The position numbers and the translations under genes are program-made. From contig JAXJZF010000006.1 of the NCBI GenBank assembly GCA_036306585.1, positions 248,001 through 312,000 of the forward strand: a DNA stretch of 64,000 bases, in the 5' to 3' direction. This stretch comes from Aphodovivens sp036306585 (GTDB taxonomy: Bacteria; Actinomycetota; Coriobacteriia; Coriobacteriales; Eggerthellaceae). Positions within the stretch are counted from its first letter, which is position 1. Each line of letters opens with the position of its first letter. The notes under the pieces are model-generated. The model worked only from the letters and a program-made list of their open reading frames with translations. It ran no database searches and was not told the origin of the DNA. This document shows, piece by piece, positions 15,438 through 24,866 of this stretch.

Positions 15438-15875
15438 ATGGATATCAAGACGATCGGCGTGGCCATTGACGGGTCGGCGGCAACCGATCAGGTGCTGAAG
15501 ATGGCGGCGCTGCAGGCGAAGCTGGATGGAGTGGAGCGCATCGTCGTGGCGTGTGCACTGCCTTCTGCGGTGGCCGTTGCCGATGGTGTGGTGAACTTCC
15601 CGGCGAGCGCGGTCGATCAGATGGCCGCCACGGGCAAGGAGGTGCTGGCGAAGGCGGAACGGCGCCTTGCTGATGTGCCGTGCGCGGTGGAGACGTACTT
15701 GCTGCGCGGCAGGGATACTGCCGAAACCCTCAGCTCGTTTTTCGACGAGCAGCGCTGCGATCTTATCGTGGTGGGAAACCGCGGTCTAGGCGGCGTGAAG
15801 GGCTACATGGGCAGCGTCAGCCGCAAAGTGCTGCTGCATGCAGGTTGCCCTGTGGTCGTCATCAAGGCGGATTAA
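15438..15875 (+). CDS. Universal stress protein, UspA family
   Basis: A 145-residue cytoplasmic stress protein. It begins with the family beta strand IGVAIDGSAATDQVLK and ends in GNRGLGGVKGYMGSVSRKVL, which contains the G-x2-G-x9-G-(S/T) ATP-binding motif of the MJ0577-like, nucleotide-binding branch. The ribosome site AGGAG (15421-15425) fits GTG 15435 or ATG 15438 better than the earlier ATG codons it directly abuts. Members bind ATP and dimerise during starvation or oxidative stress; the partner here is unknown. Confidence 0.87.
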   Translation: MDIKTIGVAIDGSAATDQVLKMAALQAKLDGVERIVVACALPSAVAVADGVVNFPASAVDQMAATGKEVLAKAERRLADVPCAVETYLLRGRDTAETLSSFFDEQRCDLIVVGNRGLGGVKGYMGSVSRKVLLHAGCPVVVIKAD

Positions 15876-16119
15876 TCGAAGGGCCGCATGCGTCTCTGCA
15901 GGTGCGGCAGGCGGATGCGGGGGCAAGCGTGGTCGATGCGCTCCCGCCCGCCGCTTCCGCGCCATGCGGTTTTCGTGGATAAGCCCCTCATCGGTCTAGC
16001 GGATTGGCCCGGTTTCCGGAATCCTTCCTCGGGAAGAATTCTGCCCTGCCGCTGCGCGCGGCGTGCCGGCGTTCGGATGCTCGCTTCGATGCGAGCCGTC
16101 TGCTAGATAGGATTTCGAC

Positions 16120-17498
16120 ATGATGGGCTTCGACGGATCTCCTGCCGTCACGCTGCTTGCGCTGGCGTTGGCGGCAACATTCGTGCTCCTGAAAGTGCGC
16201 GCCTCGCGCATCCGCGATGCGATGGAGCGCCGTCTGCCCCACGCGGGCGCCGCGTATTCCGCGCTGTTCTATGCGCTGGCGATCCTGTGCGTTCCCGTAG
16301 GGTTCTTCCTTATGGAATTTCCCTACAACGAGCGGTTGTTCGCGATGGATGGCGCCTATGTGGGCGCAGGCATGGTGCTCACGGCGGCGTTGCTGGCGTT
16401 TTTCTTTTTCGCCGGCCAAATACGACTGCCGCGTGGATGTGTGGAGCAGCTTGGACTCCTACCGCGACCAAGGCATGCTGCTATGCTTCTTGCAGCGCGC
16501 CCAGCAGCTTTCCCCGCAAGCCCCTGACGACTACACCAGCGACACCGCCTTCGCCCTGCGTTCGGGCGCCTTCTCGCTCACGGATGCAGTGGACGCGATC
16601 GCTGACGGGCTGGTGCCCGATGCTCACGCCGACGAGGCGCAGCTGCCTTCGATGGTGGTCGTCATGAACGAGACGTTTTCCGACCTGTCCCGCTATGCGG
16701 CCATAGACGGCGCCTATGGCGGGCCCGTGCATCTGCGGAAAGCGGAAGAAGAGGCGCTGGTGCATGGCGATGCGTATGTGTCGGCGCTGGGCGGCGGCAC
16801 CTGCAACAGCGAGTTCGAGTTTCTCACCGGCTGCTCGACGGGCCTTCTGGGCGCGGGCGTGTACCCCTACATGCCGTACAGCCTGGAAAACGTCGACAAC
16901 CTGGCGGCGTATTTGGGTAACCTGGGATACGGCACGACGGCTATCCATCCCGCAGCGGCCTCGAACTGGCGGCGTGACCGTGTGTATGAGCAGCTGGGCT
17001 TCGACCGCTTCATCGACATCTCCGGATTCGAGGGCGCGCAGACCCGCCGCGGCATGGTCACCGACGCGGAAACCTACGGCCGTGTGCTGCAGGTGCTTTC
17101 CGAGGAAGATGGGCCGCAGTTCGTCTTCGATGTGACCATCGCCAGCCATGGCGGCTATACCACCGGCGAGCTGGCGGACGAGGACATGGTGCCCGCTTTG
17201 GTGGAAGGCTCCCCCGACGCGGAGGTGGGGGAGTACCTGGGATGCATCCAGCATTCCGACCGCGAATTCGCGGAGTTCCTGGACGCTTTGGAGGGCCTGG
17301 ATCGTCCGGTGGTGGTGTGCATGTTCCACCCAGGAGGGGATGCCCGCCATCAACCTCAACGGCTATCAGGATGCGCAGAGCTCGTGGCATTGGCACGGCG
17401 AGGAAAGCGATGCCTTCGAGGCGTACCGTCAGCTGGCTATCGTCCAGTACGACAACCTCTTCAACAGCGCGTACCTGGCAGAGTGGGACGAAGGCTGA
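16120..17498 (+). pseudogene. Broken LTA synthase-like membrane sulfatase/phosphatase gene
   Basis: Remnant of a lipoteichoic-acid synthase (LtaS)-type gene read in three frames. Frame 1 (16120 to about 16415) holds the N-terminal membrane helices, ending at LLAFFFFAG. Frame 2 (about 16415-17320) holds the extracellular sulfatase fold: DVWSSLDSYRDQG, VVVMNETFSDLS (metal and nucleophile region), GGGTCNSEFEFLTGCS, and TIASHGGY. Frame 3 (about 17335-17498) continues with MPAINLNGYQDAQSSWHW and stops early. The usual middle membrane helices and C-terminal end are missing, so internal deletion, two frameshifts and truncation have all occurred. It probably makes no functional enzyme; sequencing error alone would not restore full length. 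Confidence 0.75.
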
Positions 17499-17574
17499 CA
17501 GCTGCCGGAGCGGTTCGCCCTGATGGTCTGCCCCGGCAAGGCGCAGATCGGCATCCGTTTCCCTTGCTCGTAGC

Positions 17575-17626
17575 GCCCCACGCAAAAAGGCGGCCGGGTT
17601 GTCCCAGCCGCCTTTTTGCGTGGGGC
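17575..17626. terminator. Bidirectional terminator, 20-bp perfect stem
   Basis: Arms 17575-17594 and 17607-17626 are fully complementary, with a 12-base loop. Each arm has a run of five A or T (GCAAAAAGGC / GCCTTTTTGC), so it can end transcripts from either side. It lies between the broken LtaS-like gene and the end of the minus-strand rhamnose operon. Confidence 0.85.
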
Positions 17627-17661
17627 TTGCCGTCCGAGCATGCCCGGACGGTTTGCAAACG

Positions 17662-19026
17662 CTAGATGCTGTCGCCGTAGCGCTCGCGGGTGATCTCGTC
17701 GAGGGTCTTGCCCTGGGTCTGCGGGCACCACACGACGCCCACCACCAACGAGATAAGCAACACCACGCACATGATCACGGCAGCGGGGAAGAAGCCCGCC
17801 GGGTTGGCGGAGATATCGCCCATGATGGCGCCGACGCCTACCAGCGACCAGATGCCCAGCGCACCGCGCACCAGGAAGAACATGATTCCCTGCACGCCGC
17901 CGCGGTACTGCGTGGGGAACAGCTCGGTGCCCCACAATGCGTAGAAGCACTGCGCCGAGAAGCCGGCGGACACACCCCATAGGATGACGTAGACCCACAG
18001 CACCCAGCCCATGGAGTCGGCGGTGCCGTTCTGCAGTGCGACACCGAAGACGGCGATGGCAACCCAGGACAGCAGTGCGAGCAGCGCGGAGATGCCGAAC
18101 AGCAGGCGGTGGGAAACCTTGTCGCCCAGCTTGCTGAACACGATAAGCGAGAAGGCCGCGACCAGCACCCACTGCACGATGCCCAGAAGGCTTTGGCCCG
18201 TGGAGTCGATGTTGCCGGCGGCAGCGTAGAGATAGGGCATGAACTGGCCGTTAGTGCCCGCCGCCAGGTTCCAGGTGAGGTACACCGCCACCAGAAAGAC
18301 GATGGTCTTGATGTTAACCGAGTTTTTCAGGGCGTTGCCCATCATACGGCCGAAGCCGATGTGCTTGGTCTCGGACTGCTTATCGGCCCAGTCCTGCGAT
18401 TCCTGCAGCTGGCGCTGCAGATTCCAGGCGACCAGCGCCACCACGAACAGCACCAGCAAGAGGATGCGGGTGGCAAGCAGTCCGTCGAAGGGGCCGTAGG
18501 TGCCTGCGGGCAGCAGCGTTTTGCCGTCGGCTGCGAAGCCGGGGATGATGAACGACATCACCAGCGAGAGCGCGAACACGATGGCAGGACCGCAACTCCA
18601 GGCGAACTGGCTGATGCCGATGTTGGAGGCGCGGTGCCCGGTATCGGAGGTCTCGGAGATATAGCTCCAAGATGCCGGCACGCCGGCGCCCACCGAAAGG
18701 CCGGAGAGAACGACGCCCACCACGACCATGGGCAGGTTCACCGCCAGCGCGGCGATGAGCACGCCCAGCGCGTATACCAGCAGGTTGTACTTGTAGATGA
18801 TGGTGCGGCCGAACTTGTCGGTGAGGAAGCCGCCGATGAGCGCGCCCACGGCAGCGCCGAAGGCGTTGGCGCCGATGGCGCCCAAGATGGCGGTCCAGGT
18901 GGAATCGAAACCGAAGGCGGCAGCCCACGCGGTGAGCGCGGTGGAGCTAGCCACGATGCAGCCGGAGTCCAGGAAGTTGGTCAGGGACACCGCCATGGTG
19001 CCCTTGCGTTCTTGCGAGAGAGCCAC
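17662..19026 (-). CDS. MFS sugar porter, probable L-rhamnose carrier
   Basis: A 454-residue 12-helix carrier of the sugar porter family: LTDKFGRTIIYKYN after helix 2, the PASWSYISETSDTGHRAS loop, GTELFPTQYRGGVQG, and the C-terminal PQTQGKTLDEI matching the family's PET-x-GKxLEEI. The start is taken at GTG 19026, with AAAGGAACG upstream; ATG 18996 is an alternative, and the frame open to 19137 lacks a ribosome site and overlaps rhaM. It is the last gene of the rhamnose operon, ending at the bidirectional terminator. Rhamnose as substrate is inferred from its neighbours. Confidence 0.85.
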   Translation of the reverse strand: MALSQERKGTMAVSLTNFLDSGCIVASSTALTAWAAAFGFDSTWTAILGAIGANAFGAAVGALIGGFLTDKFGRTIIYKYNLLVYALGVLIAALAVNLPMVVVGVVLSGLSVGAGVPASWSYISETSDTGHRASNIGISQFAWSCGPAIVFALSLVMSFIIPGFAADGKTLLPAGTYGPFDGLLATRILLLVLFVVALVAWNLQRQLQESQDWADKQSETKHIGFGRMMGNALKNSVNIKTIVFLVAVYLTWNLAAGTNGQFMPYLYAAAGNIDSTGQSLLGIVQWVLVAAFSLIVFSKLGDKVSHRLLFGISALLALLSWVAIAVFGVALQNGTADSMGWVLWVYVILWGVSAGFSAQCFYALWGTELFPTQYRGGVQGIMFFLVRGALGIWSLVGVGAIMGDISANPAGFFPAAVIMCVVLLISLVVGVVWCPQTQGKTLDEITRERYGDSI

Positions 19027-19046
19027 TGAAAAACGTTCCTTTCTTG

Positions 19047-19388
19047 TTAGTCTAGGTGAAATGCGCAATGGAGGTCGACCGACACCGGCGAGTTGTCGGC
19101 GTTGGTCTCCATGACGCTGGCCATGAAATCCCACCATTTGCGGTTGATGGGGGTGTCGGCCGACTGCGCGTACTTCTCGGGGTCGTCCACCTCGATGTAG
19201 CCGAACAGCGTGTCGGTCTCCTCGTCGATGAAGATGCTGTAGTTATGGCCTCCGTATTCGTGGATCATCTCCTGCATCTCGGGCCATAGCTCGTTATGGC
19301 GCTTCTCGTATTCCTCGGCGAATCCGGGGTAGAGCTTCATCTTGAAGCCCTGGATGGTGCGCCCTTCGGCGGTCTTGCGTGCCGTCAT
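19047..19388 (-). CDS. rhaM: L-rhamnose mutarotase
   Basis: A 113-residue dimeric ferredoxin-like-fold enzyme that interconverts alpha and beta anomers of L-rhamnose. The signature EKRHNELWPEMQEMI, containing the catalytic His, and the C-terminal KWWDFMASVME are diagnostic. It is preceded by AAAGGAGGGACC. It is encoded between the aldolase and the sugar carrier in one minus-strand operon. Its presence is the best argument that the cluster handles rhamnose rather than fucose, whose mutarotase (FucU) is unrelated. Confidence 0.92.
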   Translation of the reverse strand: MTARKTAEGRTIQGFKMKLYPGFAEEYEKRHNELWPEMQEMIHEYGGHNYSIFIDEETDTLFGYIEVDDPEKYAQSADTPINRKWWDFMASVMETNADNSPVSVDLHCAFHLD

Positions 19389-19413
19389 GGTCCCTCCTTT
19401 CGAACCTTGCGCT

Positions 19414-20304
19414 TTATTCCTGGTCGAGAAACTCTAGGTTAGGTTTCACGTTGAAATCGCGGCATACCTGCAGAAGCTGGGCGTCCGAGATCAGGAAACC
19501 GGGCTCCTTACCGCCGTTTGCCGCGCGGGCGGACAGATAGAGCCCAGCCGACTTCTCGATGGTGTGCATCATGCCGAACGCAGCATCGAGGGTGTTGCCC
19601 GATACGAACATGCCGTGCTGAGTCCACACCACTGCGTCGTACTTCTCCATGAGCTCGGCGGTCGCTTTCGCGATCTCGGCGCCGCCAGGCACCATCCATG
19701 GCACTAGGCCAACGCCTTGCGGGAAGATGATCACGCACTCGGTCATCGATTTCCAAAGGATGCGCGTCCACGTGCGCGGATCGGGCTCGATCAACGTGGA
19801 CAACGTGATGATGTTGGGGCAGTGCGCATGGTAGATCACGCGGTTGGCGCCATCCGTGGCATTCAAGCGGATGCTGTGATTCATGAAATGGGTGGGGAAC
19901 TCGCTGGTGGGCTTACCGCCGTTTTCCAGGCCCCACACGATGCGCCAGGCATCGCCGCCGTCGTTGATCTGCACGATGCCCAGGCAGTCGGCGGGCTGCA
20001 GCGGCACGTTGCGCATGTACTTGCCCGACCCGGTGGTGAGGAAATAGGCGCCCTTCAGGTTGTCCGCCTGCACGCCCATCTCGACCCAGGGGCGGTCGAA
20101 CGCGAACGCGCTTTCGCAGGCCGCCACGTCCTCGTCGGTCATGCGGTAGGTGAGGTTGCCGCCGTTGGCTTCGTGCCAGCCCTGCTGAAAGCCGTCCAGG
20201 CACATGCGCGTGAAGGCACGCATGAAGGGCTGCTGCTCAACGAGCGCCTTTGCGTCGTCAGCGTCTTTCCCAAGCGCGCCTTGCGCGTTGTCGGTAAAAC
20301 CCAT
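19414..20304 (-). CDS. rhaD: L-rhamnulose-1-phosphate aldolase
   Basis: A 296-residue class II aldolase that cleaves L-rhamnulose 1-phosphate to dihydroxyacetone phosphate and L-lactaldehyde. Zinc ligands are visible in VIYHAHCPNII (two His) and VVWTQHGMFVSG (third His); SEFPTHFMNH and GLVPWMVPGG are RhaD-type motifs. ATG 20304 follows GAAAGGGA; an in-frame extension to 20355 has no ribosome site. Length and motifs fit RhaD rather than the shorter FucA. It is the fourth gene of the operon starting with pyruvate kinase. Confidence 0.92.
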   Translation of the reverse strand: MGFTDNAQGALGKDADDAKALVEQQPFMRAFTRMCLDGFQQGWHEANGGNLTYRMTDEDVAACESAFAFDRPWVEMGVQADNLKGAYFLTTGSGKYMRNVPLQPADCLGIVQINDGGDAWRIVWGLENGGKPTSEFPTHFMNHSIRLNATDGANRVIYHAHCPNIITLSTLIEPDPRTWTRILWKSMTECVIIFPQGVGLVPWMVPGGAEIAKATAELMEKYDAVVWTQHGMFVSGNTLDAAFGMMHTIEKSAGLYLSARAANGGKEPGFLISDAQLLQVCRDFNVKPNLEFLDQE

Positions 20305-20391
20305 GTCATCCCTTTCTTCTCGGGTGTTGCCCATCTCTTTGTGAAAACGGCGCACGAGGCGGAAGCTGTACCGTGCGCCTTGGAAACGCTT

Positions 20392-21810
20392 CTAGCAGAC
20401 GACTTCGACTGGCACGTTCAAGATCTCCGCAACCTTTTTGATGGTGCTCGTCCAGCTGCCCAGTGCCGCGGCGAAGTGATGCGTGGGGCCGCACTCGCAC
20501 CAGCGGTTGTTCCATTCGCGTGCGCCAATGGTAAAGCGCGTGCGGAAGGTGGTGTCGCCGTTCTGCAGCGTGGGGCCGTCCTCGATGACGCCCTCGCTCA
20601 CGATGAACTTGAAGTGGCCGTCGGCATCCTGCGTGATGGCCAGGAAGGTGACCTCGCCCGGCTTCGGGTAGAAGCGCGTGAGGAAGCCGCCGCCGGTCTT
20701 GCCATGGAATACCGGGACGATCTCCATCGATGCCTTGCGCGCCGTCGAGAAGCAGGCATCGCCCGAGCCGGAGTGGCCGATGAGCACCACGTCGTCATTG
20801 AAGTCGAAGGTGTAGAACTCGGAAAGCTGGCAGGCGCCCGAGATGGTCTTCATGATGCTCATGCCCATGGCAACTTTCATGTCGCCTTCCACCGCGCATA
20901 CCGTGCCCTGCTTGATGAGCATGGAGAATGCGGGGATCAGCATGGAGTCGAGCACGCCCGCTTTGCCCTGCGCGAAACCGTCGTAATGGCTGGCGACCAG
21001 CCCCAGGTGCTCGTCGCGCACCCACTGCTCGAAGGCAAGCACGTAGCGGGCCATCTCGCGGATGCTCTCTTCTTCGTAATCGCCCTTGATCTCGAAGGTG
21101 TCGTGGATGTCGGCGATCTTCGCGGCGATGGCCTCCTCGTCGTCCACATCGTCGGCGATGGCCCACATGCGCTCCCAGTCGAACTGCTTGGTATAGACGC
21201 CCATGCGGTTGTAGAGGTTGGTCTCGTCGATGTAGAGGTCCATCATGCCCGGGTACGGTCTGCCGATCTGGGCGATGTTCGTATCGCGGAAGCGGCGGCG
21301 CACCTGCGCGGCGCGGCACCAGTCCTCGATCTCCGCGGCGGCTTCGGGGTCGCCGCCCTCGACGACGCCTGTGATCACGGCGTGACGCTTGCCGGCGCGA
21401 TTGAGGTCGGCGACCATCTCGCCCACGGCGCCGCCCGCATAGCCGGTGCCCAGCCACTCGGGGGTGCCTGCCGTGTCGAAGTCAAGGCAGCGCAGCTTCT
21501 GCAGGTTCACCACCACCACCGGCACATCAAGGTCGCGCACTGCGGGCAGCATGTTATAACTCGTGCAGTAGGTGAGCAGCTGTAGGATGACCAGGTCGAC
21601 ATCTGCCGCGCGGAACGCGTCTCCTGCCGCTTGCGCCTGCTCCTTCGTGGTGACCATGCCGCCATCGATGATCTCGACGGTGTCCGGCAGCGTCTTCTTG
21701 AATGCGGCGTACTGCTCTTCGAACTCGGGCACCAGTTCGGGGAACTGGGGCAGGTACGCCTGCAGCGCGATGGAGAACACGCCGACCCTTGCTTTCGTCT
21801 CTACTAACAT
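20392..21810 (-). CDS. L-fucose/L-arabinose isomerase-family protein (probable rhamnose isomerase)
   Basis: A 472-residue protein of the AraA/FucI-like isomerase superfamily (COG2407 group), not homologous to classical RhaA. The N-terminal half has the Rossmann-like region DLVILQLLTYCTSYNMLPA; the C-terminal half has HYDGFAQGKAG, CAVEGDMKVAMGMS and GHSGSGDACFS, where metal-binding Glu, Asp and His residues of this family lie, ending with the ECGPTHHFAAALG segment. ATG 21810 has GGAGGG upstream. Sitting between rhaB and rhaD with no other isomerase, it most likely converts L-rhamnose to L-rhamnulose. That assignment is inference; fucose or another 6-deoxy sugar remains possible. Confidence 0.78.
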   Translation of the reverse strand: MLVETKARVGVFSIALQAYLPQFPELVPEFEEQYAAFKKTLPDTVEIIDGGMVTTKEQAQAAGDAFRAADVDLVILQLLTYCTSYNMLPAVRDLDVPVVVVNLQKLRCLDFDTAGTPEWLGTGYAGGAVGEMVADLNRAGKRHAVITGVVEGGDPEAAAEIEDWCRAAQVRRRFRDTNIAQIGRPYPGMMDLYIDETNLYNRMGVYTKQFDWERMWAIADDVDDEEAIAAKIADIHDTFEIKGDYEEESIREMARYVLAFEQWVRDEHLGLVASHYDGFAQGKAGVLDSMLIPAFSMLIKQGTVCAVEGDMKVAMGMSIMKTISGACQLSEFYTFDFNDDVVLIGHSGSGDACFSTARKASMEIVPVFHGKTGGGFLTRFYPKPGEVTFLAITQDADGHFKFIVSEGVIEDGPTLQNGDTTFRTRFTIGAREWNNRWCECGPTHHFAAALGSWTSTIKKVAEILNVPVEVVC

Positions 21811-21890
21811 AGGCAAAACCCTCCTGTTGTCTGTTTAGCTTGATTTGCGCTTATCTGCCGAGCACGCGCTAACGCTGCGTGCATGCCCGT

Positions 21891-23366
21891 CTATCCTCGT
21901 GGGTTGACCACGCCGATATCGAACGATTTGACGATCGCCTCGCGTGCGGTTCGGAGATCGTCCAACTCGCCGTCCACGATGAACTGGACGATGAGGTTGC
22001 CCAGGCTCGTGCCCTCCACAGGACCGGTGAGCACGGGCAGCTGGCAGGCGTCGGCGGTGAGCTGATTCAGATAGCCGTCCTGGCAGCCGCCGCCCACGAT
22101 GTTGATGGAAGCGTAGTCGCGCCCGGTCAGCGCCGAGAGGTCGGCGATGGATTCCGCATAGCACGACGCCAGGCTGTTGTACACGCAGCGCATCACCTCG
22201 CCGGGGCTATCGGGCACCGGCTGGCTGGTCTCGCGGCATGCCGCCCGGATCTCGTCGATCATCGATTCGGGTGCTAGGAATCGGTCATCGTTGACGTTGA
22301 CGAAGGCCGAGAAGCCCTCCGCTTGCCTGGCCGCGTCGATGAGATCGCCAAAGCCGATCTCGGGATCGCCTTCCTTGCGTAGGGCGTGCTTGCTTGCAGC
22401 GGCGCCTTCCACGTAGTTCACACCGTTGTATTCGCGGCGAATGCTCTGCACCATCCATAGCCCCATGATGTTTTTCAGAAAGCGGAAGCGGTACTGGTAT
22501 CCGCCCTCGTTGGTGAAGTTCTGCAGGCGCGCTGCCTCGGTGGTGATGGGGCCTTCGTTTTCGACGCCCAGCAGGCTCCACGTGCCCGAGCTGATGTACA
22601 CCGCATCATCGTCGCGCGCGGGCACCGCCAGGAACGCCGAACCTGTGTCGTGGGTGGCGGGCAGGATGACGCGCGCGTCGAAGCCCACCTTCTGCTGGAT
22701 CTCGGGGAGCAGCCCGCCTAGCACGGTGCCGGGCATCAGGGGCTTCTCGAAGATGCCGGTGGGGATGCCGAAGGCTTCAAGCAGCTCGGCATCCCAGTCC
22801 TTGGTGCGGGCGTTGAGCATATTGGTGGTGGTGGCGTTGGTGTATTCGTTTGCCGCAACGCCGGTGAGCAGGTAGTTGAAGTAGTCGGGCACCATCAGGA
22901 AGCGATTGGCTGCCTGCAACTGCTCGGGATGCTCCTGCTTCAGCGAGATCATCTGGTACAGGGTGTTGAAAGCCTGACGCTGGATGCCGCAGTCGTGGTA
23001 GATGCTGCTGGGCGACATCTGCCCGTCCACCTTCTCGGGGATGCCTTGCGTGCGTTCGTCGCGGTAGGCCACGGCGTCGCCGATGAGCTTGCCCTCGTCG
23101 TCGAGCAGCACGAAGTCGACGCCCCAGGTGTCGATGCCGATGCTCGCAGGCACCTTGCCCGCCTCGCGGCAGGCGGCGATGCCGGCAACGATGTTGTCGA
23201 AGAGCATGTCCGTATCCCAGCAATCGTGCCCGCTGCGCCGAACCTGCTTGTTGTCGAAGCGGTACATCTCCTCGATGACGATGCGCCCGCCTTCCAAGTG
23301 CCCCAGCACGTGGCGCCCGCTGGAGGCGCCGATATCGATTGCCAGATGGTAGGTGTGATCGGCCAT
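21891..23366 (-). CDS. rhaB: L-rhamnulokinase
   Basis: A 491-residue FGGY-family sugar kinase that phosphorylates L-rhamnulose at O1 with ATP. It opens with LAIDIGASSGRHVLG (phosphate 1), continues with SIGIDTWGVDFVLLD (catalytic Asp region), DERTQGIPE, and PATHDTGSAFLAVP (phosphate 2), and closes with INIVGGGCQDGYLNQLTADA (adenosine motif). These are the RhaB forms of the motifs. AAGGAGGC precedes its ATG. It is ten bases downstream of the pyruvate kinase stop and upstream of the isomerase. Confidence 0.93.
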   Translation of the reverse strand: MADHTYHLAIDIGASSGRHVLGHLEGGRIVIEEMYRFDNKQVRRSGHDCWDTDMLFDNIVAGIAACREAGKVPASIGIDTWGVDFVLLDDEGKLIGDAVAYRDERTQGIPEKVDGQMSPSSIYHDCGIQRQAFNTLYQMISLKQEHPEQLQAANRFLMVPDYFNYLLTGVAANEYTNATTTNMLNARTKDWDAELLEAFGIPTGIFEKPLMPGTVLGGLLPEIQQKVGFDARVILPATHDTGSAFLAVPARDDDAVYISSGTWSLLGVENEGPITTEAARLQNFTNEGGYQYRFRFLKNIMGLWMVQSIRREYNGVNYVEGAAASKHALRKEGDPEIGFGDLIDAARQAEGFSAFVNVNDDRFLAPESMIDEIRAACRETSQPVPDSPGEVMRCVYNSLASCYAESIADLSALTGRDYASINIVGGGCQDGYLNQLTADACQLPVLTGPVEGTSLGNLIVQFIVDGELDDLRTAREAIVKSFDIGVVNPRG

Positions 23367-23375
23367 GGTGCCTCC

Positions 23376-24866
23376 TTACCTTGCTTCGTTGCGGGTGTCG
23401 CGGATCTGCACGACGTACATGACGCTGGTGCCGGCGTGGCTGCGCGCCTGCCCGTCGGTTTCCAAAACGGGGCTGGTGTGCGGGTCGCCGGCGGTGAACA
23501 CCGCGAGGTCGCCCACTTTCACCAGGCCCTTCTCCAGCACGATGCGCTGGGCTGTTTCGATGGTTTCGCGCATGCCCGCGCGGTCGGCACCACCGGTCAT
23601 GGGGGTCACGCCCCAGAACAATTGCATGCGCCGCATCACCTTCTCGCTGCTTGCCACGGCGTAGATGGGTGCTTCGGGGCGCAGCTTCGAGATGAGGCGC
23701 GCCGTGCGGCCCGAGGTGGTGGGGGTGACGATGCACTCGGCGTGCACATCGCGCGCCGCCTGGACGGCGGCCTTGCCCACGGCGGGCGAGACGTTGGCCG
23801 CATCGGAATCGAAGAACAGCGGGATGGCGATGTCGTGCGTGGAGTGCTGTTCGCTGGAAAGCGCGATCTTTACCATGGTGCGCAGCGCCGGCAGGGGGTA
23901 TTTGCCCAGCGCGGTCTCGGTGGACAGCATCAGCGCGTCCGCCCCGTCGTAGATGGCGTTGGCGACATCGGTCACCTCGGCGCGCGTGGGGCGCGGCTCG
24001 CGCACCATCGAGTCGAGCATCTGCGATGCCACGATCACGGGGATGCGCGCCTGATTGCACAAAGCAATGAGGCGCTTTTGGATGTGGGGTACCTCGGCGG
24101 TGTCCATTTCCACGCCCAAGTCGCCTCGTGCTACCAGGATTCCGTCGCTCGCGGCGATGATCTCGTCGATGTTCTCGACGGCTTCCGGACGCTCGATCTT
24201 GGCGATGAGCCCGATCTCGCCGCCGTCGTTTTCCTGCAGAAACGTACGGACGGTCTGGATGTCGCTCGCGCTGCGTACGCATGGCACGGCAACGTAGTCC
24301 ACGTCGTTTCTCGCGCCGAACAGCAAGTCGGCTTCGTCGCCATCCGTGAGGATGGGCAGGTCGATGGTCGTCCCGGGGAAGTTTAGCGATTTGTGTTCGC
24401 CCAGGATGCCGGTGTTCTGCACGGTGCAGACGATGTCGGTGCCGCGAATCTCGTCCACGGCAAGCTCGATGAGCCCGTCGTCGATAAGGATGGAGGTGCC
24501 GGGTTTCATGTAGGAATGCAGCCCGGGGAACGATTGATGGACCAGCCGGTCGGTACCGGGAACGTCTTCGTTGGTGAGGGTGATGCGTTTGCCCGCCTGA
24601 AGCCTGATGGGCTTGCCGCCGGCCAAGGCGCCGGTGCGGATGCCCGGCCCGCGCATATCCATGAGGATGGCAGTGGGCGCGTCCAGCTCGCGGCGAACTT
24701 TCTTCAGGCGGTTGATGCGGGCGAGCTGCTCCTCGCGCGTGCCGTGGCTGAAGTTCAGGCGGGCGATGTCCATGCCCTCTTCCACCAGGCTGTGCAAAGT
24801 CACTTCGCTGTCGACCGCCGGGCCCATCGTGCAGATGATCTTCGTGCGTTTCGCTTGATGCTCCAT
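23376..24866 (-). CDS. Pyruvate kinase-family protein in rhamnose operon
   Basis: A 496-residue pyruvate kinase homologue, first gene of the rhamnose operon. Catalytic Lys and Glu (LIAKIERPEAVENID) and the Asp of RGDLGVE are kept, and the domain order (A, B, A, C) is complete. Several invariant motifs deviate: the usual DTKGPEIRTG reads DMRGPGIRTG, TQML reads SQML, and SGETAxGKYP reads STETALGKYP. ATG 24866 has GGAAGG upstream. It may be a working isozyme that drains DHAP-derived phosphoenolpyruvate during rhamnose growth, or a paralogue with altered substrate or control. It is divergent from cstA. Confidence 0.87.
   Translation of the reverse strand: MEHQAKRTKIICTMGPAVDSEVTLHSLVEEGMDIARLNFSHGTREEQLARINRLKKVRRELDAPTAILMDMRGPGIRTGALAGGKPIRLQAGKRITLTNEDVPGTDRLVHQSFPGLHSYMKPGTSILIDDGLIELAVDEIRGTDIVCTVQNTGILGEHKSLNFPGTTIDLPILTDGDEADLLFGARNDVDYVAVPCVRSASDIQTVRTFLQENDGGEIGLIAKIERPEAVENIDEIIAASDGILVARGDLGVEMDTAEVPHIQKRLIALCNQARIPVIVASQMLDSMVREPRPTRAEVTDVANAIYDGADALMLSTETALGKYPLPALRTMVKIALSSEQHSTHDIAIPLFFDSDAANVSPAVGKAAVQAARDVHAECIVTPTTSGRTARLISKLRPEAPIYAVASSEKVMRRMQLFWGVTPMTGGADRAGMRETIETAQRIVLEKGLVKVGDLAVFTAGDPHTSPVLETDGQARSHAGTSVMYVVQIRDTRNEAR

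Noticed and set aside
19717..21585. 622-codon open frame antisense to the rhamnose aldolase and isomerase genes
   Set aside because: It mirrors codon bias of the real genes, is rich in Arg/His/Asp, has no domain and no ribosome site.
22929..24386. 485-codon frame antisense to rhaB and the pyruvate kinase gene; a similar one at 28310-29584 antisense to kdpD
   Set aside because: Same kind of GC-driven antisense frame. The opposite strand encodes complete, motif-bearing enzymes.
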